From Robinsoniella peoriensis (GTDB taxonomy: Bacteria > Bacillota > Clostridia > Lachnospirales > Lachnospiraceae): a DNA stretch of 64,000 nt. Below are positions 1-8,070 of this stretch, piece by piece; the first letter of the stretch is position 1; every line of letters begins with the position of its first letter. The notes beneath the pieces are model-generated. The model was not told the DNA's origin. It did not search any database and worked only from the letters and a program-made list of their open reading frames with translations. The stretch covers positions 62,001-126,000 of the forward strand of contig NZ_JTGN01000009.1 in the NCBI RefSeq assembly GCF_000797495.1. The letters are read 5' to 3'. A program made the position numbers and the translations under genes.

Positions 1-331
1 GATCATCTCCCGATATCTGTTCTTCTTCATATCCCGCTTCTTCATCATTGAGGGAAATATCCACCTGCCGTTTTTTCTCTCCATGATAAAAATCACGGCA
101 GACATTCATTGCTATTGTCAGAAGATAACCTTTTAAATTGCGGTAACGGTAGTTATCTATGTAACGAATGAAACGAAGAAATGTTTCCTGGGCAAGATCA
201 TAGGACTGGTCCCGGTCTCCGGTCTGATAACAACAAAACCGGTAGATGTCATCATAATATTTTTCTGCTATATCATTTAGATATTGTTTATTGCCATGTT
301 GTACTTCATGAACCAACTGCCTGTCATCCAA
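1..331 (-). CDS. ECF-type RNA polymerase sigma factor, N-terminal part (cut by window edge)
   Basis: The minus strand reads open from a TTG at 331 to the window edge (110 codons). The product begins LDDRQLVHEVQHGN and contains a sigma region 2 core, with DLAQETFLRFIRYIDNY matching the core-RNAP-binding and -10-recognition helices, then GYLLTIAMNVCRDF. Region 4 would lie outside the window. A very strong ribosome site (AGGAGGAGG) sits 7 nt before the TTG, which is why this non-ATG start was chosen; no in-frame ATG is near. It would direct RNA polymerase to a small alternative regulon. It is separated by a terminator from the second sigma/anti-sigma operon upstream, so the two are probably independent. 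The class is clear, the specific group is not. Confidence 0.8.
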   Translation of the reverse strand, partial: MDDRQLVHEVQHGNKQYLNDIAEKYYDDIYRFCCYQTGDRDQSYDLAQETFLRFIRYIDNYRYRNLKGYLLTIAMNVCRDFYHGEKKRQVDISLNDEEAGYEEEQISGDD

Positions 332-351
332 GTATCTTCCTCCTCCTATGT

Positions 352-447
352 CTTTTTCTCCATAGCTTCTCTTTCCTTCTAAAACTAAACTTTTTCTCCA
401 TAACTTTTCTTTCCTTCTAAAACTTTTTCCTCCATAACTTTTCCTCC
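352..447 (-). repeat. Imperfect 38-bp-period direct repeat in the leader of the partial sigma gene
   Basis: A 35-nt stretch at 352-386 recurs at 390-424 with two differences, and a shortened third copy lies at about 423-447. On the sigma-gene strand the unit is purine-rich and carries ribosome-site-like GGAGG and GAAGGA motifs. It also creates a 16-codon reading frame from an ATG at 435 to a TAG at 385, with GGAGG 5 nt before the ATG. Whether this leader frame is translated is unknown. Confidence 0.6.
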
Positions 448-522
448 ACAACCTGTCTTTCTTGTTAAAAATAACCCTTATATTTAATATAACTGATCTC
501 TGTCCAAAAAGGTTTTAATTAT

Positions 523-573
523 TTCAAAAAAATACTGCAGGCCTACACATTTTTAATGTGAAGCCTGCAGTAT
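523..573 (-). terminator. Rho-independent terminator of the sigma/anti-sigma operon
   Basis: An 11-bp perfect stem (ATACTGCAGGC at 532-542 with its complement at 563-573) encloses a second inner stem (CACATT/AATGTG). On the minus strand it is followed by a run of seven T. It lies about 20 nt past the stop of the anti-sigma gene. Confidence 0.85.
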
Positions 574-593
574 CATATAAATTTGCACTTATT

Positions 594-1865
594 TTATTTG
601 GTTAAATCTATGTCTATGCCGTACAATGCTCTGGAAGCCATTGCTTTCTGGTCTTTTTCCTTAAAAGTAGAGATTGCATTTTCTCCCACATAGACAGACA
701 GTTTCGTTATTTTCCTTCCCTGCAGCGGATATACCTGATAAGATCCGTTTTGGGAACCTTCCTCATAGCTAAAATCCAGTTTTTGGCCATTTTGATCGAA
801 AACTGCCGCTGCATAATCACCGGTTGTCGCAATCCAGTAATTCTCATCTATCTCTTCATCAGTCAGATCCTTCCAAGTATTCCCCTCCTTAAGTGCCGCT
901 GCTTTACCCTCTTTATAATATTTTTTCTTAACTGCAAAGATCTCTTCCTGATTGGCATATAAGCCAGGCAGTATGGTTTTCACCTTGACCTCATACGGTG
1001 TTACGATCACTTTTTCTATACCAAATCCATTGCTTTCCTTATTTATATCATAAACTTTTACAGAATCTGTATCAACCTTGACATTTAAATCCATCTGCCA
1101 ATTCCCCTGTGTTGTAACCAATGGAATGATTGGCTCATATCCTTCCTTAAACTTAGGCTTTTCATTTTCTCCTACCGGTATCTCATATTCCTTTTCATTT
1201 TTTATCGATTCCTCTGCCAATTTACTGTCTTCATAGGTTATCGAATCCAGATTCAGCTTAAGATTGAAAGATTTATCTGATTGGGTGTAATCCTCATCCA
1301 GATCTATTTTCATCATTCCCTGAAATGTATGTTCATCAATTAAACGCCCTTCTATTTTGCTTATTGCATTATCCTGCAATTCTCCTCCTTCACTAATCTG
1401 GGCATTACCTTCGAGCATTAAAGTTGGCAGATGCGTTATTCCATCTTCGTCAGTGTACTCATCATACATATTCTGAAACGGCTGCTCTCCCGAAATGGAA
1501 AGTGTTACATAAATGGAAGTTCCATCACAATAAGCCTCTTCTGCTTTCACTAACAGCCCTGCATCATTTGATTCCATAGCAGCACCCTCCAGATTTTGTG
1601 CCTTTTCAGAAAAATTTCCTGAAAACTCTACTTCATTTTCTATATCTTTAAAAATCCCCCCAATCACCGGTATCTCAGCTGCTAAAACAGGATTATAAAA
1701 TCCCCAAATAAAAAATGCTGTAATTAAGGCTACTGTACTTCCGGCGCCCAAGGTCACCTTTTTTATTACCTGCTTTTTACGGATTTTTTTCACCTGTTTC
1801 ATGCCTCCCATAATTGTTTCATCCAAACGATCCGACGTAGGTACCTCATTCCAATTATTGAACAT
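594..1865 (-). CDS. DUF4179-type membrane anti-sigma factor
   Basis: 423 aa. A cytoplasmic N-terminus (residues 1-40, rich in Lys/Arg: KKIRKKQVIKK) is followed by one membrane segment (about 41-60, GAGSTVALITAFFIWGFYNP) and a large extracytoplasmic region beginning AAEIPVIGGIFKDIENEVEF, the hallmark start of the DUF4179 domain. Such proteins are encoded next to ECF sigma factors, hold the sigma at the membrane and release it on a surface stress. The start overlaps the end of the sigma gene by 11 nt, indicating translational coupling. The inducing signal cannot be read from the sequence. Confidence 0.85.
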   Translation of the reverse strand: MFNNWNEVPTSDRLDETIMGGMKQVKKIRKKQVIKKVTLGAGSTVALITAFFIWGFYNPVLAAEIPVIGGIFKDIENEVEFSGNFSEKAQNLEGAAMESNDAGLLVKAEEAYCDGTSIYVTLSISGEQPFQNMYDEYTDEDGITHLPTLMLEGNAQISEGGELQDNAISKIEGRLIDEHTFQGMMKIDLDEDYTQSDKSFNLKLNLDSITYEDSKLAEESIKNEKEYEIPVGENEKPKFKEGYEPIIPLVTTQGNWQMDLNVKVDTDSVKVYDINKESNGFGIEKVIVTPYEVKVKTILPGLYANQEEIFAVKKKYYKEGKAAALKEGNTWKDLTDEEIDENYWIATTGDYAAAVFDQNGQKLDFSYEEGSQNGSYQVYPLQGRKITKLSVYVGENAISTFKEKDQKAMASRALYGIDIDLTK

Positions 1866-2379
1866 AAATATAATCCTCCTTTAAGTATTTGCGTAATTCT
1901 TCCCTGCCTCTACTCAGATATGCTTTCACTGAGCCTTCCGGAATATCTAATATATCTGCAATCTCATTTACTTTTAAGTCATCAAAATATTTCAGTAATA
2001 TAACATTTCTATATTTTTCTGGTAGTATATCGATAGCTGCATACAGATCCCATTTTTCTTCCAGTGATACTTCCCCTTCCGGGGCTGAAAGGGGAAGGTC
2101 ATCATATGGTACCTGATCTTTGTGGCTGCGGAAATAATCTTTTGATGCATTGATTAAAATTCTGGTCAGCCATGTTTTAAAATATTTTGGTTCTTTCATA
2201 GTTTTAATAGACGAAAACGCCTTGACCACGCAATCCGAGACGATGTCCAGAGCAGCATCTTCATTTTTTGCATAAAGATACGCAGTCCGGTACAAATAAA
2301 GCTTATGCATCTCGATTAATTGCCCGTAAGCATTCACATTGCCATGCATTGCTTTCTTCGCCAGTTTTATTTCATCCAA
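1855..2379 (-). CDS. ECF RNA polymerase sigma factor (SigV/SigM-like)
   Basis: 174 aa, a full-length ECF sigma. Region 2 covers about residues 20-85 (YRTAYLYAKNEDAALDIVSD, then FKTWLTRILINASKDYFR) and region 4 about 110-165, with a clear helix-turn-helix (LKVNEIADILDIPEGSVKAYLSRGREELRKYL). Region 4 normally reads the -35 element and region 2 the -10 element. The gene precedes and overlaps its anti-sigma partner. An upstream sequence resembling the Bacillus ECF promoter consensus suggests that the factor transcribes its own operon. Confidence 0.92.
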   Translation of the reverse strand: MDEIKLAKKAMHGNVNAYGQLIEMHKLYLYRTAYLYAKNEDAALDIVSDCVVKAFSSIKTMKEPKYFKTWLTRILINASKDYFRSHKDQVPYDDLPLSAPEGEVSLEEKWDLYAAIDILPEKYRNVILLKYFDDLKVNEIADILDIPEGSVKAYLSRGREELRKYLKEDYIYVQ

Positions 2380-2453
2380 TTTTTCTTACCGCCTTCCTCA
2401 TGTTTTTCCGGAAAAATCATGTTTTGTAAGATTTGTTTTAATTTTACACTATT

Positions 2454-2482
2454 TAGACGCGTTAAAGAGGGAAATGGTTACA
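2454..2482 (-). promoter_or_regulatory. Probable autoregulatory ECF promoter
   Basis: On the minus strand TGTAAC (2482-2477), a 17-nt spacer and CGTCTA (2459-2454) match the Bacillus ECF pattern TGAAAC-N16/17-CGTCTA. It lies 75 nt before the sigma gene start. Confidence 0.7.
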
Positions 2483-2516
2483 AATAATTGAGAAAATGAT
2501 AAGAACTTTTAGAAAT

Positions 2517-2536
2517 GATCTAAAGGATTTTAGATC
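2517..2536. promoter_or_regulatory. Palindrome between divergent promoters, possible operator
   Basis: GATCTAAA (2517-2524) and TTTAGATC (2529-2536) form a perfect 8-bp inverted repeat around a 4-nt centre. It sits 30 bp upstream of the -35 of the WYL-regulator promoter. A regulator site is inferred only from position and symmetry. Confidence 0.35.
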
Positions 2537-2565
2537 CTGACCGGCTTGAATTTATCAGCAAAAAC

Positions 2566-2594
2566 TTGACATTCCATGTCTTGTTTCATATGAT
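2566..2594 (+). promoter_or_regulatory. Sigma-A promoter of the WYL regulator operon
   Basis: TTGACA (2566-2571), a 17-nt spacer and TATGAT (2589-2594). The predicted RNA start is near 2601, just ahead of the ribosome site at 2605-2610. This supports the ATG at 2616 as the start. Confidence 0.8.
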
Positions 2595-2615
2595 GATATC
2601 TATGAGGTGAAACAA

Positions 2616-3527
2616 ATGAAAAGTAATCGTATGTTTGGCATATTATGCATTTTATTAGAGCAGAAAAAAATTACTGCAAAGGAGCTTGCATCCTATTTTG
2701 AAGTATCTGTCCGAACCATTCACCGGGATTTGCTGGATTTATCCAGTGCCGGATTTCCGGTTACCGCTCAGCAGGGAATCGGAGGCGGAATTTCGCTGAT
2801 GCCGGATTTTTGCTATAGTAAATCAGCTCTTAATAGAGATGACATGGACTTCCTTATTGCCGCCATTCAGGGGCTGGCAAGTATCGACGATCAGGTAAAA
2901 ATCAAAACCCTTCTGGCAAAACTGCGTTTCAGCAATGAGGATCATTTATTGTTGGAAAATGATGTGATTATTGATTTTACTTCCTGGAATCAAAAAAGCA
3001 CGTTGACTCACAGTATCAAAAAAATCAGATCTGCGATTGCCGGTCACCAGCTTTTAGAAATGTGCTATTATAGCGGAAGCGGTTATTCCCGCAGAACAGT
3101 GGAACCCTATAAATTAATTTTCAAAGAAGAAAACTGGTATCTTTTTGCTTATTGTACCTTCAGGGAAGATTTTCGTATATTTAAGGTCAACCGTATCACT
3201 GATTTAAAAATCCGGGAAACCACTTTTGTAGAACGGAAAAATTATAAAATTCCTTCTTTGAACAGTCAATTTGCAAATAACAGCGGTGTTCAGGTCTCCA
3301 TAAGAATGGATCAATCCTTTGAATTTCTGGCAATTGATCTTTTTGGTTTTGAAAATATAAATACAATAGATAACAATTTATTTATTACATTCTCAACCGA
3401 GAATCCCCAATGGGTGATCAGTACCATCGCCAGTTTGGGAAATAAGGCTGAAATACTTGAACCGGACAGCCTGAGGAAGGAAATGAAGCAATTTCTAAAT
3501 CAGGCGAAGAATTTATATGAAATATGA
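2616..3527 (+). CDS. HTH/WYL-domain transcriptional regulator (YafY/DeoR-like)
   Basis: 303 aa from the ATG at 2616. A longer GTG start at 2607 would overlap the ribosome site GAGGTGA, so it was not used. Residues 1-60 form a DeoR/HTH_11 winged helix (LASYFEVSVRTIHRDLLDL). The C-terminal half is a WYL domain, with the diagnostic ENWYLFAYC and the SRRTVEPYKLIF strand before it, and a following C-terminal extension domain. WYL regulators sense small ligands, often nucleic-acid or nucleotide related, and repress or activate neighbours. The next gene starts close to its stop, so the pair is probably co-transcribed. Confidence 0.88.
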   Translation: MKSNRMFGILCILLEQKKITAKELASYFEVSVRTIHRDLLDLSSAGFPVTAQQGIGGGISLMPDFCYSKSALNRDDMDFLIAAIQGLASIDDQVKIKTLLAKLRFSNEDHLLLENDVIIDFTSWNQKSTLTHSIKKIRSAIAGHQLLEMCYYSGSGYSRRTVEPYKLIFKEENWYLFAYCTFREDFRIFKVNRITDLKIRETTFVERKNYKIPSLNSQFANNSGVQVSIRMDQSFEFLAIDLFGFENINTIDNNLFITFSTENPQWVISTIASLGNKAEILEPDSLRKEMKQFLNQAKNLYEI

Positions 3528-3601
3528 CAGACTGTTGTCTTATTTATGCTTTATACTCTGATTTAGGAATAAAAACAGATAAGAAACGGAAGGTGCTGGA
3601 A

Positions 3602-4459
3602 ATGACTGTAGAAAAAAAGATTATAGAAAAACAATATTTTTCTGATATTGAGGCAATATTATCCCACAAACAGGATAATGGTGCAGATTATTGGGCTACA
3701 CCTGATAAGAATCTGATTAAAGGTTCTCCATTTTCAACTTTGGAAAGTGTACTTTATCTATTGGATTTAGGTTTGAATCCGGATGATCCTGTTTTAAAGG
3801 CATGTGCAGAACTGATATTCAGTGTCTGGAGGGAAGACGGACGTCTGAAGTTAACCCCAAAGAGCGCGATCTATCCGTGTCATACCACCCATGCTGCCAG
3901 TATACTCTGCCGCATGGGATATTCTTCTGATGAAAGAGTTAAAAAGACATTACAGCATCTGCTGGATACACAGTACCACGATGGCGGATGGCGCTGTAAT
4001 AAATTCAGCTTCGGCAGGGGACCGGAAACGGAATACTCAAATCCCCATCCAACTCTGAATGCCCTGGATGCTTTCCGGTACAGCAATGATTTCGGCAAAG
4101 AACCGGCGCTTGATCAGGCTGTTGATTTCCTGCTTTCGCATTGGACAATCCGTAAGCCAATTGGTCCATGCCACTACGGAATCGGCAAGTTATTTATGCA
4201 GGTGGAGTATCCGTTTCGCAGCTATAACCTCTTTTTTTATGTCTATGTCCTATCATTTTATGAACGTGCGAGAAAAGACAGCCGCTTCCTGGATGCATTT
4301 CATGCACTGGAATCCAGAATGTCGGACGGACAGATTGTAGTGCAGCGTATCAACCGGAAACTGTCCGGGCTTACGTTATGCAGACAGGGAGAACCCAGTG
4401 CATTGGCAACATTGCGGTATCAGGAAATTCTGAAGAATGTGGAACCAAACACGCTCTAA
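3602..4459 (+). CDS. Prenyltransferase/squalene-cyclase-like alpha/alpha-toroid protein
   Basis: 285 aa. The start at 3602 is preceded by AAGGTG 7 nt upstream. An alternative start at 3524 overlaps the upstream stop as ATGA but has a poor ribosome site and adds 26 unremarkable residues. Repeated helical blocks carry toroid-type motifs: STLESVLYLLDLG, HTTHAASILCRMGY, and DTQYHDGGWRCNKFSFGRG, which resembles a QW motif. This recalls the prenyltransferase/squalene oxidase repeat fold. No DXDD or DCTAE catalytic motif of terpene cyclases is visible, so enzymatic activity is doubtful. It probably works with, or is controlled by, the WYL regulator. Confidence 0.65.
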   Translation: MTVEKKIIEKQYFSDIEAILSHKQDNGADYWATPDKNLIKGSPFSTLESVLYLLDLGLNPDDPVLKACAELIFSVWREDGRLKLTPKSAIYPCHTTHAASILCRMGYSSDERVKKTLQHLLDTQYHDGGWRCNKFSFGRGPETEYSNPHPTLNALDAFRYSNDFGKEPALDQAVDFLLSHWTIRKPIGPCHYGIGKLFMQVEYPFRSYNLFFYVYVLSFYERARKDSRFLDAFHALESRMSDGQIVVQRINRKLSGLTLCRQGEPSALATLRYQEILKNVEPNTL

Positions 4460-4502
4460 AACGAACAATTTCATCTTAAATTGGGGTTTAGCTGAGTAAC
4501 CT

Positions 4503-4598
4503 GACAATCGTTTGATTACCTATAATGGACTTGGACATGCAGCCTACGAAGAAGCCAAAGACTTTTATACACAAGTGAACGATTTTCTATTGAATTGA
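4503..4598 (+). pseudogene. Remnant of an alpha/beta-hydrolase C-terminus
   Basis: The plus strand encodes 31 residues ending in a stop: DNRLITYNGLGHAAY, then EEAKDFYTQVNDFLLN. RLITYNGxGH is the end region of tripeptidyl-aminopeptidase-like alpha/beta hydrolases, where the His is the catalytic histidine. A TAA sits in frame immediately upstream and no body of the gene precedes it, so this is a relic. It occupies most of the otherwise gene-free stretch 4460-4757. Confidence 0.55.
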
Positions 4599-4662
4599 TT
4601 TTGACGACCTTGCGGCTTACAATGAGCAAGTACACCAATTAGTTAGCACTGCAGTGGTTTAA
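4594..4662 (+). pseudogene. Possible second gene fragment (unidentified C-terminus)
   Basis: In another frame the sequence reads IDFDDLAAYNEQVHQLVSTA and two more residues before TAA at 4660. The composition is protein-like, but no start or body precedes it. It may belong to the same decayed region as the hydrolase remnant. The family was not recognised. Confidence 0.25.
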
Positions 4663-4674
4663 ACAGACAAAAGG

Positions 4675-4703
4675 ATGGCAACGGAATATGCTTCCGCTGC
4701 CAT
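4675..4703 (-). terminator. Terminator of the GH106-like gene
   Basis: ATGGCA-ACGGAA pairs with TTCCG-C-TGCCAT around a short loop. On the minus strand the hairpin is followed by CCTTTTG. It lies about 55 nt downstream of the GH106-like stop codon. Confidence 0.6.
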
Positions 4704-4757
4704 CATCATTTGGAGACAGTCCATTTTTCGGCTGAAATTCAGTTGATCGGTATTACC

Positions 4758-7700
4758 TTAACAGCTTTGAAAAACACGGATTCCTTCCTGCATTCCATAA
4801 GGAATCAAATCATATTTATCTGCCCCGGGTCTTCCAAACCGTGGTGACTGCCTCCACATCTCCGGCCATGCCGACCTGCGCGGCTGATCTGCGCAGTGGT
4901 GGGGTCCCAGAAGATTCTTGAAGCCGCCGCAGACCCGGACTATTATTTCGTTATTTCCGGGAACGCAGTATTCTGTAATGTCAAAGAGATAATTTCCATT
5001 TACTCCAACCAATCCCGTTTCTATACCGTTTACAAATAAGGAAGCACAGGTGGTCTCCATCTGCGGAACGGATACTATCACTTTCCCCGCTTTTTCTTTT
5101 GAAAATGTATAGCTGTACAGCACGGCCCCTTCATACATAGGATATCCCTGTTCTATCCAGGTTCCGTACTGAAGTTTTTCCTTCTTCGTAATAGTCCAAA
5201 TTCCTTCTCTTGGAACTACATGGAATTCACCCCGTATATAAACAGGCTCTACTTCCAGTCTGACATCAAATCTATCGGTTTTTAAAACTACAATATTTTC
5301 GCCCTTTTTCAGCATCCCGGCAATATCAGCGACTGCAGTAAGGTCATCCAGATAATATCCTTCTCTCCATATAACAGGTTTCCCGTTTAGCATAACTTCA
5401 TACTGCTGCCCCTGTTCTGCTGCAAGCTCCACTATTTCCGGAACATCTTCCACGCTGAAGCGGTAAGATGCCGTAAACCCAGTACCTTCCCCAAATAGAT
5501 TGCTGTCCAGATAACGTCTCTTATACTGAACCTGGTTATCCCAGGGATTATCGGGATATCCCCGATGCCGGTAGACCTCTTTGCCCGCAAACAGCGCACA
5601 CATATCCTTATATATCCTGCCGTCCAGCTCCAGATCACAGTAATCTATAATCATGCTGTTTTTAGATTCGGCTTGGATTTTATCTAACACTACCGGAATT
5701 TCTGCTTTGTCCTGCACTGCTGGTTTTGAAAAGGTTTCATCTGTGGAATTAATCTCTGACTCATCTGCACCCGGTTGGCCTACCAGGAACATTGCTGATT
5801 CATAACGGTCTAAATCCAGTGAAAAAGAAACTTTTCCATCTTTTTCCTGATAAGGATACACCTTTGCTTTGCCATCCCATAAGTCCAGGTATTTCACCTG
5901 CCTGCCATCTAACGTTATTACATTTTTCACTTTGCCCAGACTGTGGTTCACAAAATAATAGACATTGTATTTCTCATCTAACACACGTCTCATATGTTCC
6001 ACTCCTGTCTCAAAGGGGTGCTCTGCTTCGATTCGGCTGTTTAAAAATTCACGCAGCTTTCCCGACATTTCATAAGGGGTATTTACCATTATCCAGTTCT
6101 TATGATGACATAATTTTTCTTCCACAACATGGCTTTCCCTGCCCTCCACGTAACCTCCCGGAATGCCAAGACTGATTACATGACCGCCTTCGTCAAGGTA
6201 TTTCTCCAGCAGATCCACCGTGGTCTGAAGCATATTTTTCATTTCACCGGTTATCAGGATTACCTGATACTCCTGGTTTTTCAGCTGTATCCTGCCGGAT
6301 ATGGATTTGCCATGACGCTTTATAATGTCTTCATTTCCAAGATCAAAATCCCACTGATCATCGATTAATTGCTGCATGGCGGCATAATACGGACGCATAT
6401 CCGGTGTCTTAGCCAGATCATCCTTTACAACTAATCCCGATGGCTCCCCGTCCATAATTCTCATATATCCGGTAAGTGTGGGGTGCATCAGCAATACGCG
6501 CTGTTCCATATGTCCCTGGGATAAAAGTGCGCATACCCTTCCAAAATAATCATTCACACCGGTAAACTGCTCCCACCAGGGCTGTCTCCAGTCAAATGAC
6601 TGGGGATGATCCCGCTTTCTGGCTCCGATATAGGAGGTATAGGTCAGATGCTCATTGATAAAATTAACACCATTTACCATTAGCCAGTCCCCGATTCTTT
6701 TGAAATCCGCCAGTGTGGAATCCCATCCCCCCGCACCAAACGCTTCGCAAAAACATCTTTCCTGTCCGAATTGGTTAACGGCACTTCTTAATTCCTGCAT
6801 AATTAAGCCCACATGTTCATTGGGCCGCTCCAATAACTTATCATTGACCAGCATATCAATTGCAGGCCATCCCATATATTCAAAATTTGCCATAATATTA
6901 GGTGATGTGGTACCAGCGCTCGCCCTTGGCCAATCATCTTCCATATAATGTCCGGTAAGAGCAATCCCGTGTTCCTCACACCATCTTGACAATGGCAGCA
7001 CAAAATTCCGTACCCACAATTCCCGTGTTGTATCATAATAATCATGGCGTACTTCTTTATCCGTATGTACAAACCACTCTGCTTCTGCGTCCGTAAACAA
7101 AGACGGGAGGTAGTCCTCCAGATGATATCCATTTCTCTTGTAGAATTCATGGGAAAACCAATAGCTGTAAGGCAGTGCTTCACTTCCGGCAGTTCCATAC
7201 ACACCGCTTCCGGTTATGGCAGGCTCATCCATAAAAATTGCCGGAATCGCCTTGCCGAATTCTCCGCCAAAGTGATCATAATAAGGCTGGTATACCTTTT
7301 CGATAAATGTATCTGTTACTTCTCTGCGCAGGAGGTCCACGTTAGCAAATCCTGCCATCCATCCGGTCGTCTCCCCTTTTACAAACCCCATGATGATAAA
7401 CCAGTCTGATGTTTCTGCCCACTTATTTCCCGGAAGCTGGGTAATGTCTTTTAATAATCTGATCTTCTCACCAATTTCCTTCCCGCCAGCTATCTTCTCG
7501 CAGGCAAATACCCGGACCTGACTGATATCGTCAAACCATTTCTCTGCCTTTTCTTTTGTCTTCAGCTGATCTTTATGTACCAGCTGATAGCTGACGGAAG
7601 TTCCAAGGCAATCCGGCAACTCTGCCGATACATGCCCCCCTCCAAATCCGGAAGGATATGAATTTTCATCATAGATATAGAGCTTCATTCCCCGCTTTTT

Positions 7701-7937
7701 TGCCGCATCCAGGGCATATCCCCATTGTTCAAACCATTCTGCGGATAAATAGGTAATTACCATTCCGGGCCTTGGATGTACGATTGCCCCTCCGAAACCA
7801 TGGCTTTTTAATTCATCCAGCGCATGGTCAATCTGGCAGTCTGTCATGGTATCATTCCATACCCACAGCGGAGCCGTCCGCATAATTGCACTTGGATTTT
7901 TCAGTTCCTCCATAAATTTTTCCAGTTGAAACCCCAT
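4758..7937 (-). CDS. GH106-like glycoside hydrolase (alpha-L-rhamnosidase-type), cytoplasmic
   Basis: 1059 aa with no signal peptide. The N-terminus shows the typical GH106-like barrel: PLWVWNDTMTD (about 23-33), GGAIVHPRPGM (49-59) and LYIYDENSYPSGFGGG (86-101). FMDEPA (235-240) and GHYMEDDWP (329-337) supply candidate acidic catalytic residues. The C-terminal third is beta-rich with jelly-roll sequence. The family cleaves terminal alpha-L-rhamnose from plant or microbial glycans. GGAGG lies 8 nt before the ATG. It is divergent from an AraC regulator and next to an MglBAC importer, suggesting that it acts on an imported oligosaccharide. Substrate is not certain; many GH106-like proteins are uncharacterised. 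Confidence 0.78.
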   Translation of the reverse strand: MGFQLEKFMEELKNPSAIMRTAPLWVWNDTMTDCQIDHALDELKSHGFGGAIVHPRPGMVITYLSAEWFEQWGYALDAAKKRGMKLYIYDENSYPSGFGGGHVSAELPDCLGTSVSYQLVHKDQLKTKEKAEKWFDDISQVRVFACEKIAGGKEIGEKIRLLKDITQLPGNKWAETSDWFIIMGFVKGETTGWMAGFANVDLLRREVTDTFIEKVYQPYYDHFGGEFGKAIPAIFMDEPAITGSGVYGTAGSEALPYSYWFSHEFYKRNGYHLEDYLPSLFTDAEAEWFVHTDKEVRHDYYDTTRELWVRNFVLPLSRWCEEHGIALTGHYMEDDWPRASAGTTSPNIMANFEYMGWPAIDMLVNDKLLERPNEHVGLIMQELRSAVNQFGQERCFCEAFGAGGWDSTLADFKRIGDWLMVNGVNFINEHLTYTSYIGARKRDHPQSFDWRQPWWEQFTGVNDYFGRVCALLSQGHMEQRVLLMHPTLTGYMRIMDGEPSGLVVKDDLAKTPDMRPYYAAMQQLIDDQWDFDLGNEDIIKRHGKSISGRIQLKNQEYQVILITGEMKNMLQTTVDLLEKYLDEGGHVISLGIPGGYVEGRESHVVEEKLCHHKNWIMVNTPYEMSGKLREFLNSRIEAEHPFETGVEHMRRVLDEKYNVYYFVNHSLGKVKNVITLDGRQVKYLDLWDGKAKVYPYQEKDGKVSFSLDLDRYESAMFLVGQPGADESEINSTDETFSKPAVQDKAEIPVVLDKIQAESKNSMIIDYCDLELDGRIYKDMCALFAGKEVYRHRGYPDNPWDNQVQYKRRYLDSNLFGEGTGFTASYRFSVEDVPEIVELAAEQGQQYEVMLNGKPVIWREGYYLDDLTAVADIAGMLKKGENIVVLKTDRFDVRLEVEPVYIRGEFHVVPREGIWTITKKEKLQYGTWIEQGYPMYEGAVLYSYTFSKEKAGKVIVSVPQMETTCASLFVNGIETGLVGVNGNYLFDITEYCVPGNNEIIVRVCGGFKNLLGPHHCADQPRRSAWPEMWRQSPRFGRPGADKYDLIPYGMQEGIRVFQSC

Positions 7938-7996
7938 AAAAAATACCTCCGTTCTTATAATAGATATTGCGATTTCTCATCTTCTGCGTTATCATC

Positions 7997-8024
7997 ATTA
8001 TATCAAGGAATAACCAGTATTCAA
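7997..8024 (-). promoter_or_regulatory. Promoter of the GH106-like gene
   Basis: On the minus strand TTGAAT (8024-8019), a 16-nt spacer and TATAAT (8002-7997), with an extended -10 (TGATATAAT). The direct-repeat operator ends 5 nt upstream of the -35, the usual place for an AraC activator. Confidence 0.7.
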
Positions 8025-8029
8025 TCATG

Positions 8030-8061
8030 ATAATTGCGGAATAATATCAAATAATTGCGGA
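8030..8061. promoter_or_regulatory. AraC-type operator: two 11-bp direct repeats 21 bp apart
   Basis: ATAATTGCGGA occurs identically at 8030-8040 and 8051-8061, two helical turns apart. This is the normal arrangement for a dimeric AraC regulator. The distal copy overlaps the ribosome site of the araC-type gene itself, so autorepression is plausible. Confidence 0.65.
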
Positions 8062-8070
8062 GGTATGCAT

